Of a stretch of DNA of 64,000 bases, positions 51,171 through 60,066 are shown piece by piece. Every line of letters begins with the position of its first letter. Position 1 is the stretch's first letter. The position numbers were made by a program, and so were the translations under genes. Under the pieces are notes generated by a model, which did not search any database, was not told where the DNA came from, and worked only from the letters and a program-made list of their open reading frames with translations. The DNA comes from an uncultured bacterium (GTDB lineage: Bacteria > Planctomycetota > Uabimicrobiia > Uabimicrobiales > JABWCH01), in contig CALKWO010000414.1 in the NCBI GenBank assembly GCA_938003875.1, positions 26,355 through 90,354 on the forward strand. Reading direction: 5' to 3'.

Positions 51171-52508
51171 CTATTTTGCAATATATTTTGTCAAAGTAAT
51201 AACATTTCCTGAATCATTATACTCTATTTTATCAACGCAACGGCTCATAAGCATGATTCCTAAGCCACCCAATCGTCCTTCTTTGTAGCTTTGTCTTGCT
51301 TTTCCAATTGCATCTGCTGTCTGACCTACTCTCACAAAATTTTGCCAATCAAAACCTGGCCCGCTATCTGTAACGGAAAGTATGATTTTCTGTTTATCCA
51401 GAAGATAGAGAACTTCCAGCATTTTATCTCTACGATATTTATTTCCATGCTGTGCAGCATTGGCTAATGCTTCGCGAAAAGCAGCACCTAAAGTTACCTG
51501 GCTTTCTTCATCAAGGCCACAATACAAAAGGAGCTTTGAGCAAAAATCGTTTGCTTTTTCAATATGCTGATCCATAGTAGGAAATTGGAAAAGCACTTCC
51601 TGTCTGAAGAGTATTTTCTCCTGGGCAATACGACGTAAAACGGATTCTGCTATCTGAAATAGTCTTTTGACTTCAAAAGGCTCAATGATATGCTCGTCTC
51701 CACAGATCCTGAAATCTGTAGCCCTCTTTAAATCTGTACCCTTTGGGTACAAAAGAATAATGGGCACTATATCATTGTCTAGTTTACACTTCACTTCTTC
51801 GCATAGTTCCTGATGGTTCTCCACCCTGGTATCTAGCAGAATCAGATGAGATTTTGTCGTTTGTAAATTTTTTTTCGCTTCCTCTATGTTTTGAACGGTA
51901 TTGACTTTCCAGTTGACTTTTTCAAAATAGTATTCTATTGTCTTGACAAAAAAGTCCTGTTCAGGAACAACCAAAAGAATAGAAGAAGATTTGATCTTGT
52001 TAATTTGTTTGTGAAAGTCAGCATCCGCTTCAAACTGGATTGAGTCCAGAGTTATTTTGTCCAAAAAATTTTTTTCTATCAGAGCAAGCAATGTTTTCTT
52101 ATAGGATACTGCTGTTTTTCTTTTAGCTTGTTTAGAAGAAGAGATAGTCTTTTTGGATTCCTCTATTCTGAAAGAAGCAAAATTCATAATATGAACTTCA
52201 TAATTTTTAAGAATTTTTTCTTTCAAATATTCCAGGAATGATTTAATAGCCTTTTCAGCACGCTCTTTATCAAAATTAGAATTTTTTGCGATTCCTTCTG
52301 TGATGCTATCCAGATTTTTTAGGGAAGTTTGTTCTGCTGAAGCGTAAAAATTCCCAAAACCTTCCAGATAAACCTTGTGCCCTGAGCTAAGGCTTTTTAT
52401 CATTTCTGCTATGAAATTCTCTAAAAAAATTTCGCCTTCTTCTATGTTTTGGAAAATGCCTTTGGCCTGGAGCTCCCCTAAAATATCTTTTTTTACGATG
52501 ATCTCCAT
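51171..52508 (-). CDS. HU-HU-receiver-HATPase fusion (anti-sigma-kinase-like signalling protein)
   Basis: 445 residues from the ATG at 52508 (GGAG 9 nt upstream). Residues 1-57 and 63-115 are two half-length HU/IHF-like domains: GHKVYLEGFGNFYA and YEVHIMNFASFRI, each after two helices; the DNA-binding arms are missing. Residues 174-295 form a receiver-like domain (phosphate-accepting Asp226 in ILLDTRV). Residues 310-445 form an RsbW-type ATPase: EALANAAQHGN (N box), DSGPGFD and GRLGGLGIMLM (G boxes). There is no histidine kinase dimerisation box, so it fits a Ser kinase/anti-sigma factor. The combination is one I have not met. Confidence 0.88.
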   Translation of the reverse strand: MEIIVKKDILGELQAKGIFQNIEEGEIFLENFIAEMIKSLSSGHKVYLEGFGNFYASAEQTSLKNLDSITEGIAKNSNFDKERAEKAIKSFLEYLKEKILKNYEVHIMNFASFRIEESKKTISSSKQAKRKTAVSYKKTLLALIEKNFLDKITLDSIQFEADADFHKQINKIKSSSILLVVPEQDFFVKTIEYYFEKVNWKVNTVQNIEEAKKNLQTTKSHLILLDTRVENHQELCEEVKCKLDNDIVPIILLYPKGTDLKRATDFRICGDEHIIEPFEVKRLFQIAESVLRRIAQEKILFRQEVLFQFPTMDQHIEKANDFCSKLLLYCGLDEESQVTLGAAFREALANAAQHGNKYRRDKMLEVLYLLDKQKIILSVTDSGPGFDWQNFVRVGQTADAIGKARQSYKEGRLGGLGIMLMSRCVDKIEYNDSGNVITLTKYIAK

Positions 52509-52509
52509 C

Positions 52510-53154
52510 TTAGCTTTCTCCAATGCCTGCTTTTATCTTGGCAAACAATTCCTCATAAGTAATGATATTTTTTTCTATAAGGACATCTACTAAAACTTTT
52601 GCCAACAGAGGAGATTCCAGCACTGTTTTTTTTATATCCTCTTTAGAAACTGTAGCAGGCAGATTTTTATCTTCTACAATATTTTCTTCACCAGAATAAA
52701 ACTGAATTACCGCTTTGCGAATGGCTTCTCTGGAAGCCAGAACAGGCTCCAATTTGCATCCTGTCAAAAACTGGATTTCCTCAATCGCTTCATAGTCATT
52801 CACATTGGCCATAGCAAGTGTAATCTGATCGCCCTTCCTGGAGATAGGGATTAGATTATGCTTTTCAATTACATCTCTTGGAATAGATTGTACGAGTTTT
52901 TTTGGTATAACTATGTTAGTAAGATCTATGGTTTCAATTCCTTCAAGTTTGCCAATAATATAAGTAATTTCATCGTCTGTCACATAGCCAAGTTTAACAA
53001 GAAGCGCAGCAAAATCTCCGCCAATTTTTTCATGCATAGTCATAGCATATTTGAGATTTTCCTGGGTTATTTTATTCGTTTTCAGCAATGCCTGGCCCAA
53101 TTTCATTTTATCCATAGTTTTACTCATTAAAAATGTTGCCGCTTGCTTATCCAT
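52510..53154 (-). CDS. PilB/GspE N-terminal (MshEN-like) domain protein
   Basis: About 215 residues; the start is uncertain because no ribosome binding site is obvious (53154 and 53127 are both possible; GTG at 53190 lies too near the predicted transcript start). The domain reads KLGQALLKTNKITQENLKYA, LLVKLGYVTDDEITYIIGKL and LIPISRKGDQITLAMANVND, the N-terminal domain of type II/IV secretion ATPases, some of which bind c-di-GMP. The ATPase part is absent. It opens the HU-receiver-HATPase operon and overlaps it by close spacing (1 nt). It may be the sensor that feeds the fusion protein. Confidence 0.78.
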   Translation of the reverse strand: MDKQAATFLMSKTMDKMKLGQALLKTNKITQENLKYAMTMHEKIGGDFAALLVKLGYVTDDEITYIIGKLEGIETIDLTNIVIPKKLVQSIPRDVIEKHNLIPISRKGDQITLAMANVNDYEAIEEIQFLTGCKLEPVLASREAIRKAVIQFYSGEENIVEDKNLPATVSKEDIKKTVLESPLLAKVLVDVLIEKNIITYEELFAKIKAGIGES

Positions 53155-53202
53155 AAATACAACCATTTTTTTGCAATGTTGATGAGACACTGCCAGATAA
53201 CT

Positions 53203-53231
53203 ATGTTAGCAAACTTAGACTATAGTGTCAA
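53203..53231 (-). promoter_or_regulatory. Promoter of the HU-receiver-HATPase operon
   Basis: -35 TTGACA (53226-53231) and -10 TAACAT (53203-53208), spacing 17. Expected transcript start near 53196, which argues against the GTG start at 53190. Confidence 0.6.
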
Positions 53232-53345
53232 GAACTATCTCTGCATACAATAATTCCCTCATTTCTTAATATTGGCTCTGATGAAAAATTCTTGAAAATA
53301 TTAAAGAAATATTTTATACTATGTCCAGTGTAATCGAAAGGAAGT

Positions 53346-53560
53346 AAGGAATCAGGATTAAATAACTTACCCATTTCGATGATAAAGATAATAAGGCAAT
53401 AAAAAAAATTAGTTTTTTACCTCAGCCTGAAGCAGTGCTATTACATAGCACTGCTTAGCCTGCACAGGCTTCTTTTCGTGTATGCCGATTGTGTTATAGA
53501 AGTTGAACCTTATAATATAATCTTTATAGAGCTAAAAACTCCATAACTAATTATTTTATA
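53346..53560. repeat. 215-bp dispersed repeat B, copy 2
   Basis: Ungapped match to 33966-34180. Here the central hairpin is perfect: AAGCAGTGCTAT, TAC, ATAGCACTGCTT (53430-53456). Confidence 0.85.
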
Positions 53561-53587
53561 GCTTAAAGGTCATTCTGCCAGAAAACC

Positions 53588-54169
53588 TTAAGGAATTGCT
53601 ATCCCGATTTTTTTGCAAAATGCAGGATAATTTTCTGCAATCAGGCATATAGCCTGGGCTAAACTGTCTATGCTCTGTTCTCTGCAAAATACTTTACCCT
53701 CGTTGTAGTCTCCTCCTGTGCAGGGAATGCCTAGAAAACAAACGTATGGACAATTTTCACTGTACACATCCACTTCATCGTAAATAGAGACAGGGTCAGG
53801 GCAATTTTCATAAAGATCAAAAGACGCGTTGCCTAAGCTTTCGTATAGAAATTCTTTTAATATAGGATTTTTACATTTTTCGATTACAAAATCCTTTTGT
53901 GTCGGGGTACCTGTAACATCTACCACAAGGACAAGATCTTCCTTGTCCAGATGGTTTAGCAGTTCATAGGCACCTTCCATATCAGTTTCTTCTCCCCAGG
54001 TAAACTCAATATGGATATAATCTTGATAAAGTCTTCCTGAAAAATAGGCTTTCATGACAGAATAAACACCACTAAAATTATCAAGGTGTCCATGAAAAAG
54101 ATTGTTTTCCAATTTTTCAAGACTATGAGATATAAAGCCAGTATCGCTATGGCATGATATAACTAGCAT
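53588..54169 (-). CDS. Metallopeptidase-like protein (M20/M28/M42 fold), possibly inactive
   Basis: 193 residues, shorter than active M28/M42 enzymes (300 or more). It has LVISCHSDTGF (H-x-D), HGHLDNFSGV (bridging Asp as H-x-D-N-x-x-G), TWGEETDMEGA (E-E catalytic pair) and VVDVTGTP (Asp ligand). The last His ligand expected near the end is not seen; the place reads GGDYNEGKVFCREQSIDSL. It may be a reduced, degenerate or specialised amidohydrolase. It stands alone, with no operon partner. Soluble, with no signal peptide. Confidence 0.65.
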   Translation of the reverse strand: MLVISCHSDTGFISHSLEKLENNLFHGHLDNFSGVYSVMKAYFSGRLYQDYIHIEFTWGEETDMEGAYELLNHLDKEDLVLVVDVTGTPTQKDFVIEKCKNPILKEFLYESLGNASFDLYENCPDPVSIYDEVDVYSENCPYVCFLGIPCTGGDYNEGKVFCREQSIDSLAQAICLIAENYPAFCKKIGIAIP

Positions 54170-54297
54170 AAATTTTCCTTCTGAAAAGAATTCCTGTTGT
54201 ACTCAGGTGAATTGCATCTCCAAATCACCTATAAGTTATGTGATCATATTACCACAAAGATAGAGAATAAAGAAAGAAAATATATTGAGGATATTTT

Positions 54298-56784
54298 ATG
54301 GATTTACCAGAAAATAAAAAGATTTCTTCTAAGAAACAATCTTCTCCCGAAGAACTCTTAGAAAAAACGGTCAGAACAGAAGGATTGGCTATTGCCAATG
54401 ATATAGATGATTTCCAATTGTCTTTAGAAGAAGAAAACTCTCAGGAAAAAGTAGTGGAAGATCTGGCAGATATTTTGAATGCCGATTCAGCCCAGAAAAA
54501 ATTTTCTCCTTCTCTAAGGCGTTCCTCCAAAAAAGAAGATGTCGATGAAGAGGTTGCCTCTATTCAAAATAAGACAAGAGTTTTGACCTCAGGTGCCGCA
54601 GATCTTATCCAGCAAGTGACCATTGCCAGAAATTATCTTGGTACAAAAGAAAATGTTCCTCCTAAGATGCTGGAATTGCAAGATCGTCTGGTGACCGAGC
54701 TGAAAAGGCAGATTGAGTATGTAGAGAGTCTGAACCAGATGACCATTGCCAGGACTTATGATGGGCAGAAGCAAAAAAAAGCCAAAAGAAGATATTTCCA
54801 TGCCTTGATAATCAGCCTTGTTTTGCTTCTGAGTAGCGTTTTATATTTTCAATATGGGCTGACAGAAAGCCAGCAGCAGTGGATTATGGAAAAATCCCAA
54901 TTTAACAGGCTTCTGGGGCAAAAAGAAGAGACGATACAAAAACAAAAGCAAGAAATACAGCATAAAGAAATTACTATAGAAAACAAGCAAAAGGATATCC
55001 AGGAAAAGCAAAAGCTCATTCTTAAAAAAGAAGAAGAAATCAAAAAGAATGTGGAGTCTCTTAGTGAAGCTCAAAAAACAATTGCCACGAAAAACCAACA
55101 GTTGGATTTTATAATGACAGATCTGGAAGTAAAATCCTATATAACAGAAAAAATAAAAAATATTAAAGATTTTCATGATTACACTCAAGATCTTTTGGAA
55201 AGAGCTAAAAAATTTCAGACTGTCTTGGTGGACGGAAAAGAATCTCTGAAAGCAAAGCAGATAGAAATTTCAGAAGTCTTTAACCAGTTTATTACTACGA
55301 ATGCAATTTTAGAGAAAAAACAAAACTCCATAGAAGAAAATCTGATTACTATGCGCTCTCGATGGAATGCTCTGGAAGAGAATTTTTTGTCTTTTTATCA
55401 GGAAAATCTTGTATTTGTCGAAGGCATGACAACACAGTCCCATGCTTTTTTAGGAAATCTGGAAGAGAAGAATGCCCTTTTCTTGAAGCACGATCTTAAA
55501 TCTGGAGGAACGGGAAGCCTGCAAAAAAGCTTTGAGATGCTTGAAAAAGAACATCAAGAACAGATAAATTTCGATAAAAAATTAGCACAATCTCAAATTG
55601 CTTTAAAAGAAATGCAAGAAAAGCAGAACGCATTTATAAAGGTTATAAACTTTTATAAACAAAATGAGATGAATCAAAAATATTTCTCAGGAATCCAGGA
55701 AAGAATAGACGATCTGAACCTTTTATACACTAAAATACAAGAATACCAAAGCAAAGTAGCACAAAAAATAGATACAAAAGAACTGGAACAAAATCAGGAA
55801 AAGCTGACGAGCTATCTTTCCCAGAGGGAAAAGCTCTACTTTACATTTATGTCGGAAGTATTTTGGGATGGTCTTTTGAAAGAGGCTCAAGAAGATAAGG
55901 TAAGTAAGCTTTTATTACTCCAGGAACAGAAGATAGAGAATTTTCTAAAACAGGCGAGGGATATATTTCAAGCAATATCTACGATTGGCCTGTCCTTCTC
56001 TGAAGCAAAAAATCAACTGGAAAAAAGCATCCAGGAGCAAGAGAATTCCCTAAAGGCATCGCCGAAAAATATTCCAGCTATAGAAGAAGAAACCAGCTTG
56101 CCAAAAGAGTCTCCTCTTGCTCAGGCTGTATTTGAAGAATTTAAAATGTATTTTAATATGGCCAATACAGAATTCCTTGTCAAATCTTCTATTTTTTCAA
56201 AAACATCGGAAAAATTGGTATTGAAAGAGTATACCATAGTGAAGGTATCAGCACGCTCTGCGTATTTAGTTCTGGTCCAAACTCTAGCTCCAGGCAACCA
56301 GGCAGGAAATCGTATCTTGAAAAGCAACAATCTATATTGGTTTTACGACAAAAACAAGGATATTGTAATACGCGTAACTCCTAACCAGAAAGCAGAAAAT
56401 GCAATAAATATAATAGACGTTGCTTCTATATCCTATGAAGATTATGAATTGAAAGAGGCAATAACTAACTGGGAAGGAAAGAGCGATCTCTATCTCATGA
56501 AACTGCAAGCGAAAAACAAACAGGAGTTTCCTGTAATTCATTGTTTATATTCTATTAGCAAAAAACTCCCTGCCAAGCTAGAATATTATGATCAGGAAGG
56601 GAAAAAGAGATACGATTTCTATTGTAAATCTTTCCAAATAACAGAATTAGGAAAGAGAATACAGCAGTATATAGTTGTAGATTTAAAAGAAAATGTTATT
56701 ATACAGATTGAATATTTAAACCTGGTTAAGAAAGAAATCCCCGATTATTTTTTCGATAAAAATAGTCTAAAACAGAATAAATAG
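54298..56784 (+). CDS. Large coiled-coil membrane protein of unknown function
   Basis: 828 residues. A cytoplasmic N-terminal part (about 160 residues, acidic with basic patches) precedes one membrane helix (ALIISLVLLLSSVLYFQYG, about residues 165-185). A very long coiled coil follows (about 190-620; KEETIQKQKQEIQHKEITIE, KQKDIQEKQKLILKKEEEIK). A compact C-terminal domain (about 640-828) resembles an outer-membrane lipoprotein-sorting-like beta fold (IVIRVTPNQKAENAINIIDV, YDQEGKKRYDFYCKSFQITE), but that is tentative. GAGG ribosome binding site. It stands 10 bp before the outer-membrane barrel gene, so the two likely work across the envelope. Confidence 0.78.
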   Translation: MDLPENKKISSKKQSSPEELLEKTVRTEGLAIANDIDDFQLSLEEENSQEKVVEDLADILNADSAQKKFSPSLRRSSKKEDVDEEVASIQNKTRVLTSGAADLIQQVTIARNYLGTKENVPPKMLELQDRLVTELKRQIEYVESLNQMTIARTYDGQKQKKAKRRYFHALIISLVLLLSSVLYFQYGLTESQQQWIMEKSQFNRLLGQKEETIQKQKQEIQHKEITIENKQKDIQEKQKLILKKEEEIKKNVESLSEAQKTIATKNQQLDFIMTDLEVKSYITEKIKNIKDFHDYTQDLLERAKKFQTVLVDGKESLKAKQIEISEVFNQFITTNAILEKKQNSIEENLITMRSRWNALEENFLSFYQENLVFVEGMTTQSHAFLGNLEEKNALFLKHDLKSGGTGSLQKSFEMLEKEHQEQINFDKKLAQSQIALKEMQEKQNAFIKVINFYKQNEMNQKYFSGIQERIDDLNLLYTKIQEYQSKVAQKIDTKELEQNQEKLTSYLSQREKLYFTFMSEVFWDGLLKEAQEDKVSKLLLLQEQKIENFLKQARDIFQAISTIGLSFSEAKNQLEKSIQEQENSLKASPKNIPAIEEETSLPKESPLAQAVFEEFKMYFNMANTEFLVKSSIFSKTSEKLVLKEYTIVKVSARSAYLVLVQTLAPGNQAGNRILKSNNLYWFYDKNKDIVIRVTPNQKAENAINIIDVASISYEDYELKEAITNWEGKSDLYLMKLQAKNKQEFPVIHCLYSISKKLPAKLEYYDQEGKKRYDFYCKSFQITELGKRIQQYIVVDLKENVIIQIEYLNLVKKEIPDYFFDKNSLKQNK

Positions 56785-56794
56785 GCTCTAAACT

Positions 56795-59002
56795 ATGATA
56801 AAGAAAATTTTTTGTATTCTAACATTGCTTACTATAAATCTGATTGTAGTTAGCAGCCAGAACAATTCCAACAATGATCTGGAGTTATTGGAATTGTTTA
56901 CTCAAGAAGCTAAGAAAGAAAAAAAACAAGAGAAACAAGAAAAAAAAGAAGAAGACATTTTTGATATTTTTTCTACAGAAGAGAAAAAACAGACAAAAAA
57001 AATAGAGAAAAAAGAAGAAGATCTTTTTGCTATTTTTTCTGCAACAGAAGAGAAAAAACAGAAAAAAGAAGAAGATCTTTTCCAGTCCTTTTTGCTTCCA
57101 GAGGAAAAAAAGAAAAAAGAAAAAGATATTTTTTCTTCCTTCGAATTGCCTTCCGAAAAATCAGAACAAAGCAAAAAAGCAAAAGAATCTGATATTTTTG
57201 GAGCCTTTGATCTTCCAGAAAAAGGGAGAAATCAAGAAAGCACAGAGAAAGAAAAAATACACTCCAAGGCAGGAGAGGATTGGGAGGAATTTCTGGAAAG
57301 AAATGGCTCTAAAGTCTTAGAAAATTTCAATCCCTATTTTTTGTTTCACAATATAAAAAAATTGTCTAAGGATTTAGCTAAAAAGCCTCAGCCAAAAGCT
57401 ATAAAAAAGCCTGAATCTGTATCCCCAAAAACAGAATCCCCAAAACAGATAGAAGAAAACATCGCCAATATAGAAGAAGAAATACTCAAGGGCAAAGAGC
57501 TAGATCTACAATTTCTATCTGATCTTGAAAATCTTGAAATACAAGTAATAGAAGCCCCTAAAAGAGAAGTCATCCCTGATTCTACTCTTCAAAATGATTT
57601 AAAGTTTCTTTCTGAACTGGACATAGAGAAAACTAGTACTGAAATAGAAATTGTGGAGGCACCCAGGCTGGAGGAGAAAGAGGAGGAGATTGGCCCTTCT
57701 TTCATCAAGGGTACCTATAGCTATGATTTCGCCGTTCTGAGTGTTCCTGATGATGGCTTTTTCAATCCTGACAATATTTTCAATATACCTAAAACCATAA
57801 ACAGGAATCTTGTACGTTTTATATTAGACTATGATATTTACAGTGATCCTTCTTCTTTTTTATTCTTGAAGCTTTATGGAAAGAATACCTTTGTTTATGC
57901 AGATCCCTCTTTTAGTGGAGAGGAGAATTTCACGAACTATTTGCAAGAAATCTATTGCTCTTTTTTGTACCAACAATTTTCTTTCTCTTTGGGCAAAATG
58001 AATGTACAAGGGGGCGACGGTGGTCTTGCCTATAATCCTACAGACTATTTTGCCTTTCCTTCTGATATTTTCCATCCCAAAGATGGAAACATAGAAAAGA
58101 GAGGCATACGCTCTGGCTTTTTAGCGGTTCAGGCAGGATATTCTCTACCCTTTGGGAGCATTTCTTTTTTGTATTCTCCTGATCTTACAAGAGATGGAGA
58201 TGTAAGAGAAAATAGCGAATTGCAAAACAACCAGGAAAATGTGTACTATGCCAAATTTACCTGGATACTCTTCGACTCCACAAACAAATATGCCGTGATT
58301 GGCTCTCTGGGCGATACCATTGTTCCTGCTTCTCCAGAATTCTTTTTCTCATATTTTGATCGTCAGCATCTTTTCAACGCTGGTTTTTCCTGGTCTATAG
58401 GGCTAGGAGACATGACGATCCTGAAACTGGAAGGAAACTACAGCAATAGAACAAAACACATCATAGATCTAAAAAGCCAGCCATCCCCTGGCCCACCCTT
58501 GTTTGCTATAGAAGATAGAAAAGGAAGCAATTTTCAGTTCATTGCTGGAATAACCTATACTCCTTCTAAATTCAATATCAATCTCCAGTATTTTTTCAAC
58601 TACAATGGATTGTCCAGAAATGAAATGGATAGCTTTTTCGATAAAGCGCAATTTCTCAGAGACAACAGAAATTTACCAGGAATAGGAGAATTGTATTTTG
58701 GTATTTTACAACAAACAGGTGCAATTTTAGACCCTTCATTGGCAGGACAACACTATTTTATTTCCTCTATAGACTATAGCTTCTATATAGGCGTAAAAAA
58801 AAGATCTCTGGTTCCAGAAATCTTTTTTTTGCTCAATCTTCAGGATAACAGCGGGGTTGTAGGCGGATCTTTAAAATATGAAGCCTTGAATTTCCTCAAA
58901 ATGTATGCCAATCTGGGAGTGAATTTTGGCAAAAAACAATCGCTTTTTGGCTCCAGCCCTGCAGAAATGGTCTTTACCTTTGCCTTAGATATGAATTTTT
59001 AA
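56795..59002 (+). CDS. Outer-membrane beta-barrel protein with charged repeat N-terminus
   Basis: 735 residues. Signal peptide MIKKIFCILTLLTINLIVVS. Residues 30-145 hold at least five copies of a motif E-E/K-D-I/L-F-x-x-F embedded in Lys/Glu-rich linkers (KKEEDIFDIFS, KKEEDLFAIFS, KKEEDLFQSFLLPEE, KEKDIFSSFELP, KESDIFGAFDLPE). From about residue 300 the sequence alternates hydrophobic and polar residues with many aromatics and ends ...VFTFALDMNF; the terminal Phe is the BAM-targeting signature. It resembles DUF1302-type porins. The repeats look like docking peptides for a partner, perhaps the coiled-coil protein 10 bp upstream. Confidence 0.8.
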   Translation: MIKKIFCILTLLTINLIVVSSQNNSNNDLELLELFTQEAKKEKKQEKQEKKEEDIFDIFSTEEKKQTKKIEKKEEDLFAIFSATEEKKQKKEEDLFQSFLLPEEKKKKEKDIFSSFELPSEKSEQSKKAKESDIFGAFDLPEKGRNQESTEKEKIHSKAGEDWEEFLERNGSKVLENFNPYFLFHNIKKLSKDLAKKPQPKAIKKPESVSPKTESPKQIEENIANIEEEILKGKELDLQFLSDLENLEIQVIEAPKREVIPDSTLQNDLKFLSELDIEKTSTEIEIVEAPRLEEKEEEIGPSFIKGTYSYDFAVLSVPDDGFFNPDNIFNIPKTINRNLVRFILDYDIYSDPSSFLFLKLYGKNTFVYADPSFSGEENFTNYLQEIYCSFLYQQFSFSLGKMNVQGGDGGLAYNPTDYFAFPSDIFHPKDGNIEKRGIRSGFLAVQAGYSLPFGSISFLYSPDLTRDGDVRENSELQNNQENVYYAKFTWILFDSTNKYAVIGSLGDTIVPASPEFFFSYFDRQHLFNAGFSWSIGLGDMTILKLEGNYSNRTKHIIDLKSQPSPGPPLFAIEDRKGSNFQFIAGITYTPSKFNINLQYFFNYNGLSRNEMDSFFDKAQFLRDNRNLPGIGELYFGILQQTGAILDPSLAGQHYFISSIDYSFYIGVKKRSLVPEIFFLLNLQDNSGVVGGSLKYEALNFLKMYANLGVNFGKKQSLFGSSPAEMVFTFALDMNF

Positions 59003-59058
59003 CAATATGGATAGAGGCATTTCACCACGAAGAACAGAAGAAGTGTCCACGAAAAACA

Positions 59059-59089
59059 CCAAAGGCACGAAAACATTTCGTGCCTTTGG
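59059..59089 (+). terminator. Hairpin after the outer-membrane barrel gene
   Basis: CCAAAGGCACGAA, loop AACAT, TTCGTGCCTTTGG: a perfect 13-bp stem, followed within 8 nt by a run of T. It also belongs to the R2 'cacgaa' repeat family. Confidence 0.6.
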
Positions 59090-59185
59090 TCGTTAAATTT
59101 TTCTTTCAGAATCCTTCTTTATCAAAGATAACATTTTTCCTAGCCTTGATCCATAGAAAGCATTTTGCTGTGCTGAAAAAAATGC

Positions 59186-59214
59186 TTGACAATAGCTGTG
59201 CAATAAGTTAGCAT
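59186..59214 (+). promoter_or_regulatory. Possible promoter
   Basis: -35 TTGACA (59186-59191) and -10 TAGCAT (59209-59214), spacing 17. It lies 226 nt before the gene at 59440, so the leader would be long. Confidence 0.35.
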
Positions 59215-59439
59215 TAGCACACTAATAGATAAACTGGGAGAGAAAATAGACTATACGAAAACATACAATTTACCAAATTATAAATGTATACCCCATCTTG
59301 AAAATGGATATGTAACGACTTATATCATTACTAAAATTGAAATGTAAAATATAAAAATTAAAATTTTATTGTATATTTTTTCTTTTAAAAATTTAGGATA
59401 ATAGTCGTCCTGTCTCTCCCTATCCTTTATGAGGTGAAT

Positions 59440-60066
59440 ATGAATTTAAGTGATGCTTTTACTCGTAGAAAAGAAATCCAGGAAGAAATCTCTTTATGGA
59501 CAAACCGTTTAGAATGCTCTGGCATCAATAAAAAAATCTATCTTCTGGATGCAGAAAAAAAAGAAATAGCTTTGAAGGAAGCAACCTATAGGGAATATAC
59601 TATAGAAGAATGTCTGCAAGCTCTCCATAATCTTATGGAAGAGGATAAAAATCTGGCAATACGTATTTCAAAAACGAATGCCAGAGTCGAGGTGGAGCTG
59701 GAAGATTTTGATGGCAACATCCGAAAAGTTTCCATTGCAGAGCTTTTGATCCTGAAAGAATCCATTATTCCTAATATGCAAAAAATAGTGCAATGCAAAC
59801 CAGTTGCTGATCTAGGAAAAGAAGTTAAAAAATTACAGGGCTATATTGAATATGAAAGCATCCACCCTATTGTCAAACAAGTAGATGACGTAAAAGAAGG
59901 TGTTAAAATCACGAAACAAGTTATTGAATGCTATACAAAAACTGTTGTAGAAGACTTTGGCATTACCAGAAGACAGCAGTATGATGAGCAAGACAAAATT
60001 AACCATTTCGCCAGAAGAGTGAAAAAAGCACTGAATGAGGCGAATAAAGCAGAGCTTGTATCTTAA
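59440..60066 (+). CDS. Helical protein, DIP1984/septicolysin-like
   Basis: 208 residues from the ATG at 59440, whose ribosome binding site GAGGTGA overlaps an in-frame GTG. Highly helical. LSDAFTRRKEIQEEISLWTN, NLAIRISKTNARV and IAELLILKESIIPNMQKI follow the order of the DIP1984 family (L-x-x-A-x-x-x-R-K, I-x-x-T-N, then a late helix). The resemblance is weak, and the family function is unclear. It is monocistronic by spacing. Confidence 0.6.
   Translation: MNLSDAFTRRKEIQEEISLWTNRLECSGINKKIYLLDAEKKEIALKEATYREYTIEECLQALHNLMEEDKNLAIRISKTNARVEVELEDFDGNIRKVSIAELLILKESIIPNMQKIVQCKPVADLGKEVKKLQGYIEYESIHPIVKQVDDVKEGVKITKQVIECYTKTVVEDFGITRRQQYDEQDKINHFARRVKKALNEANKAELVS

Larger units (their letters stand above)
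53155..53587. other. Intergenic region with operon promoter and repeat B copy 2
   Basis: Minus-strand promoter at 53203-53231, then repeat B at 53346-53560. No gene was seen. Confidence 0.55.
59003..59439. other. Intergenic region after the barrel gene
   Basis: Carries a hairpin terminator (59059-59089) and a possible promoter (59186-59214) for the downstream gene. Otherwise AT-rich, no gene seen. Confidence 0.5.
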
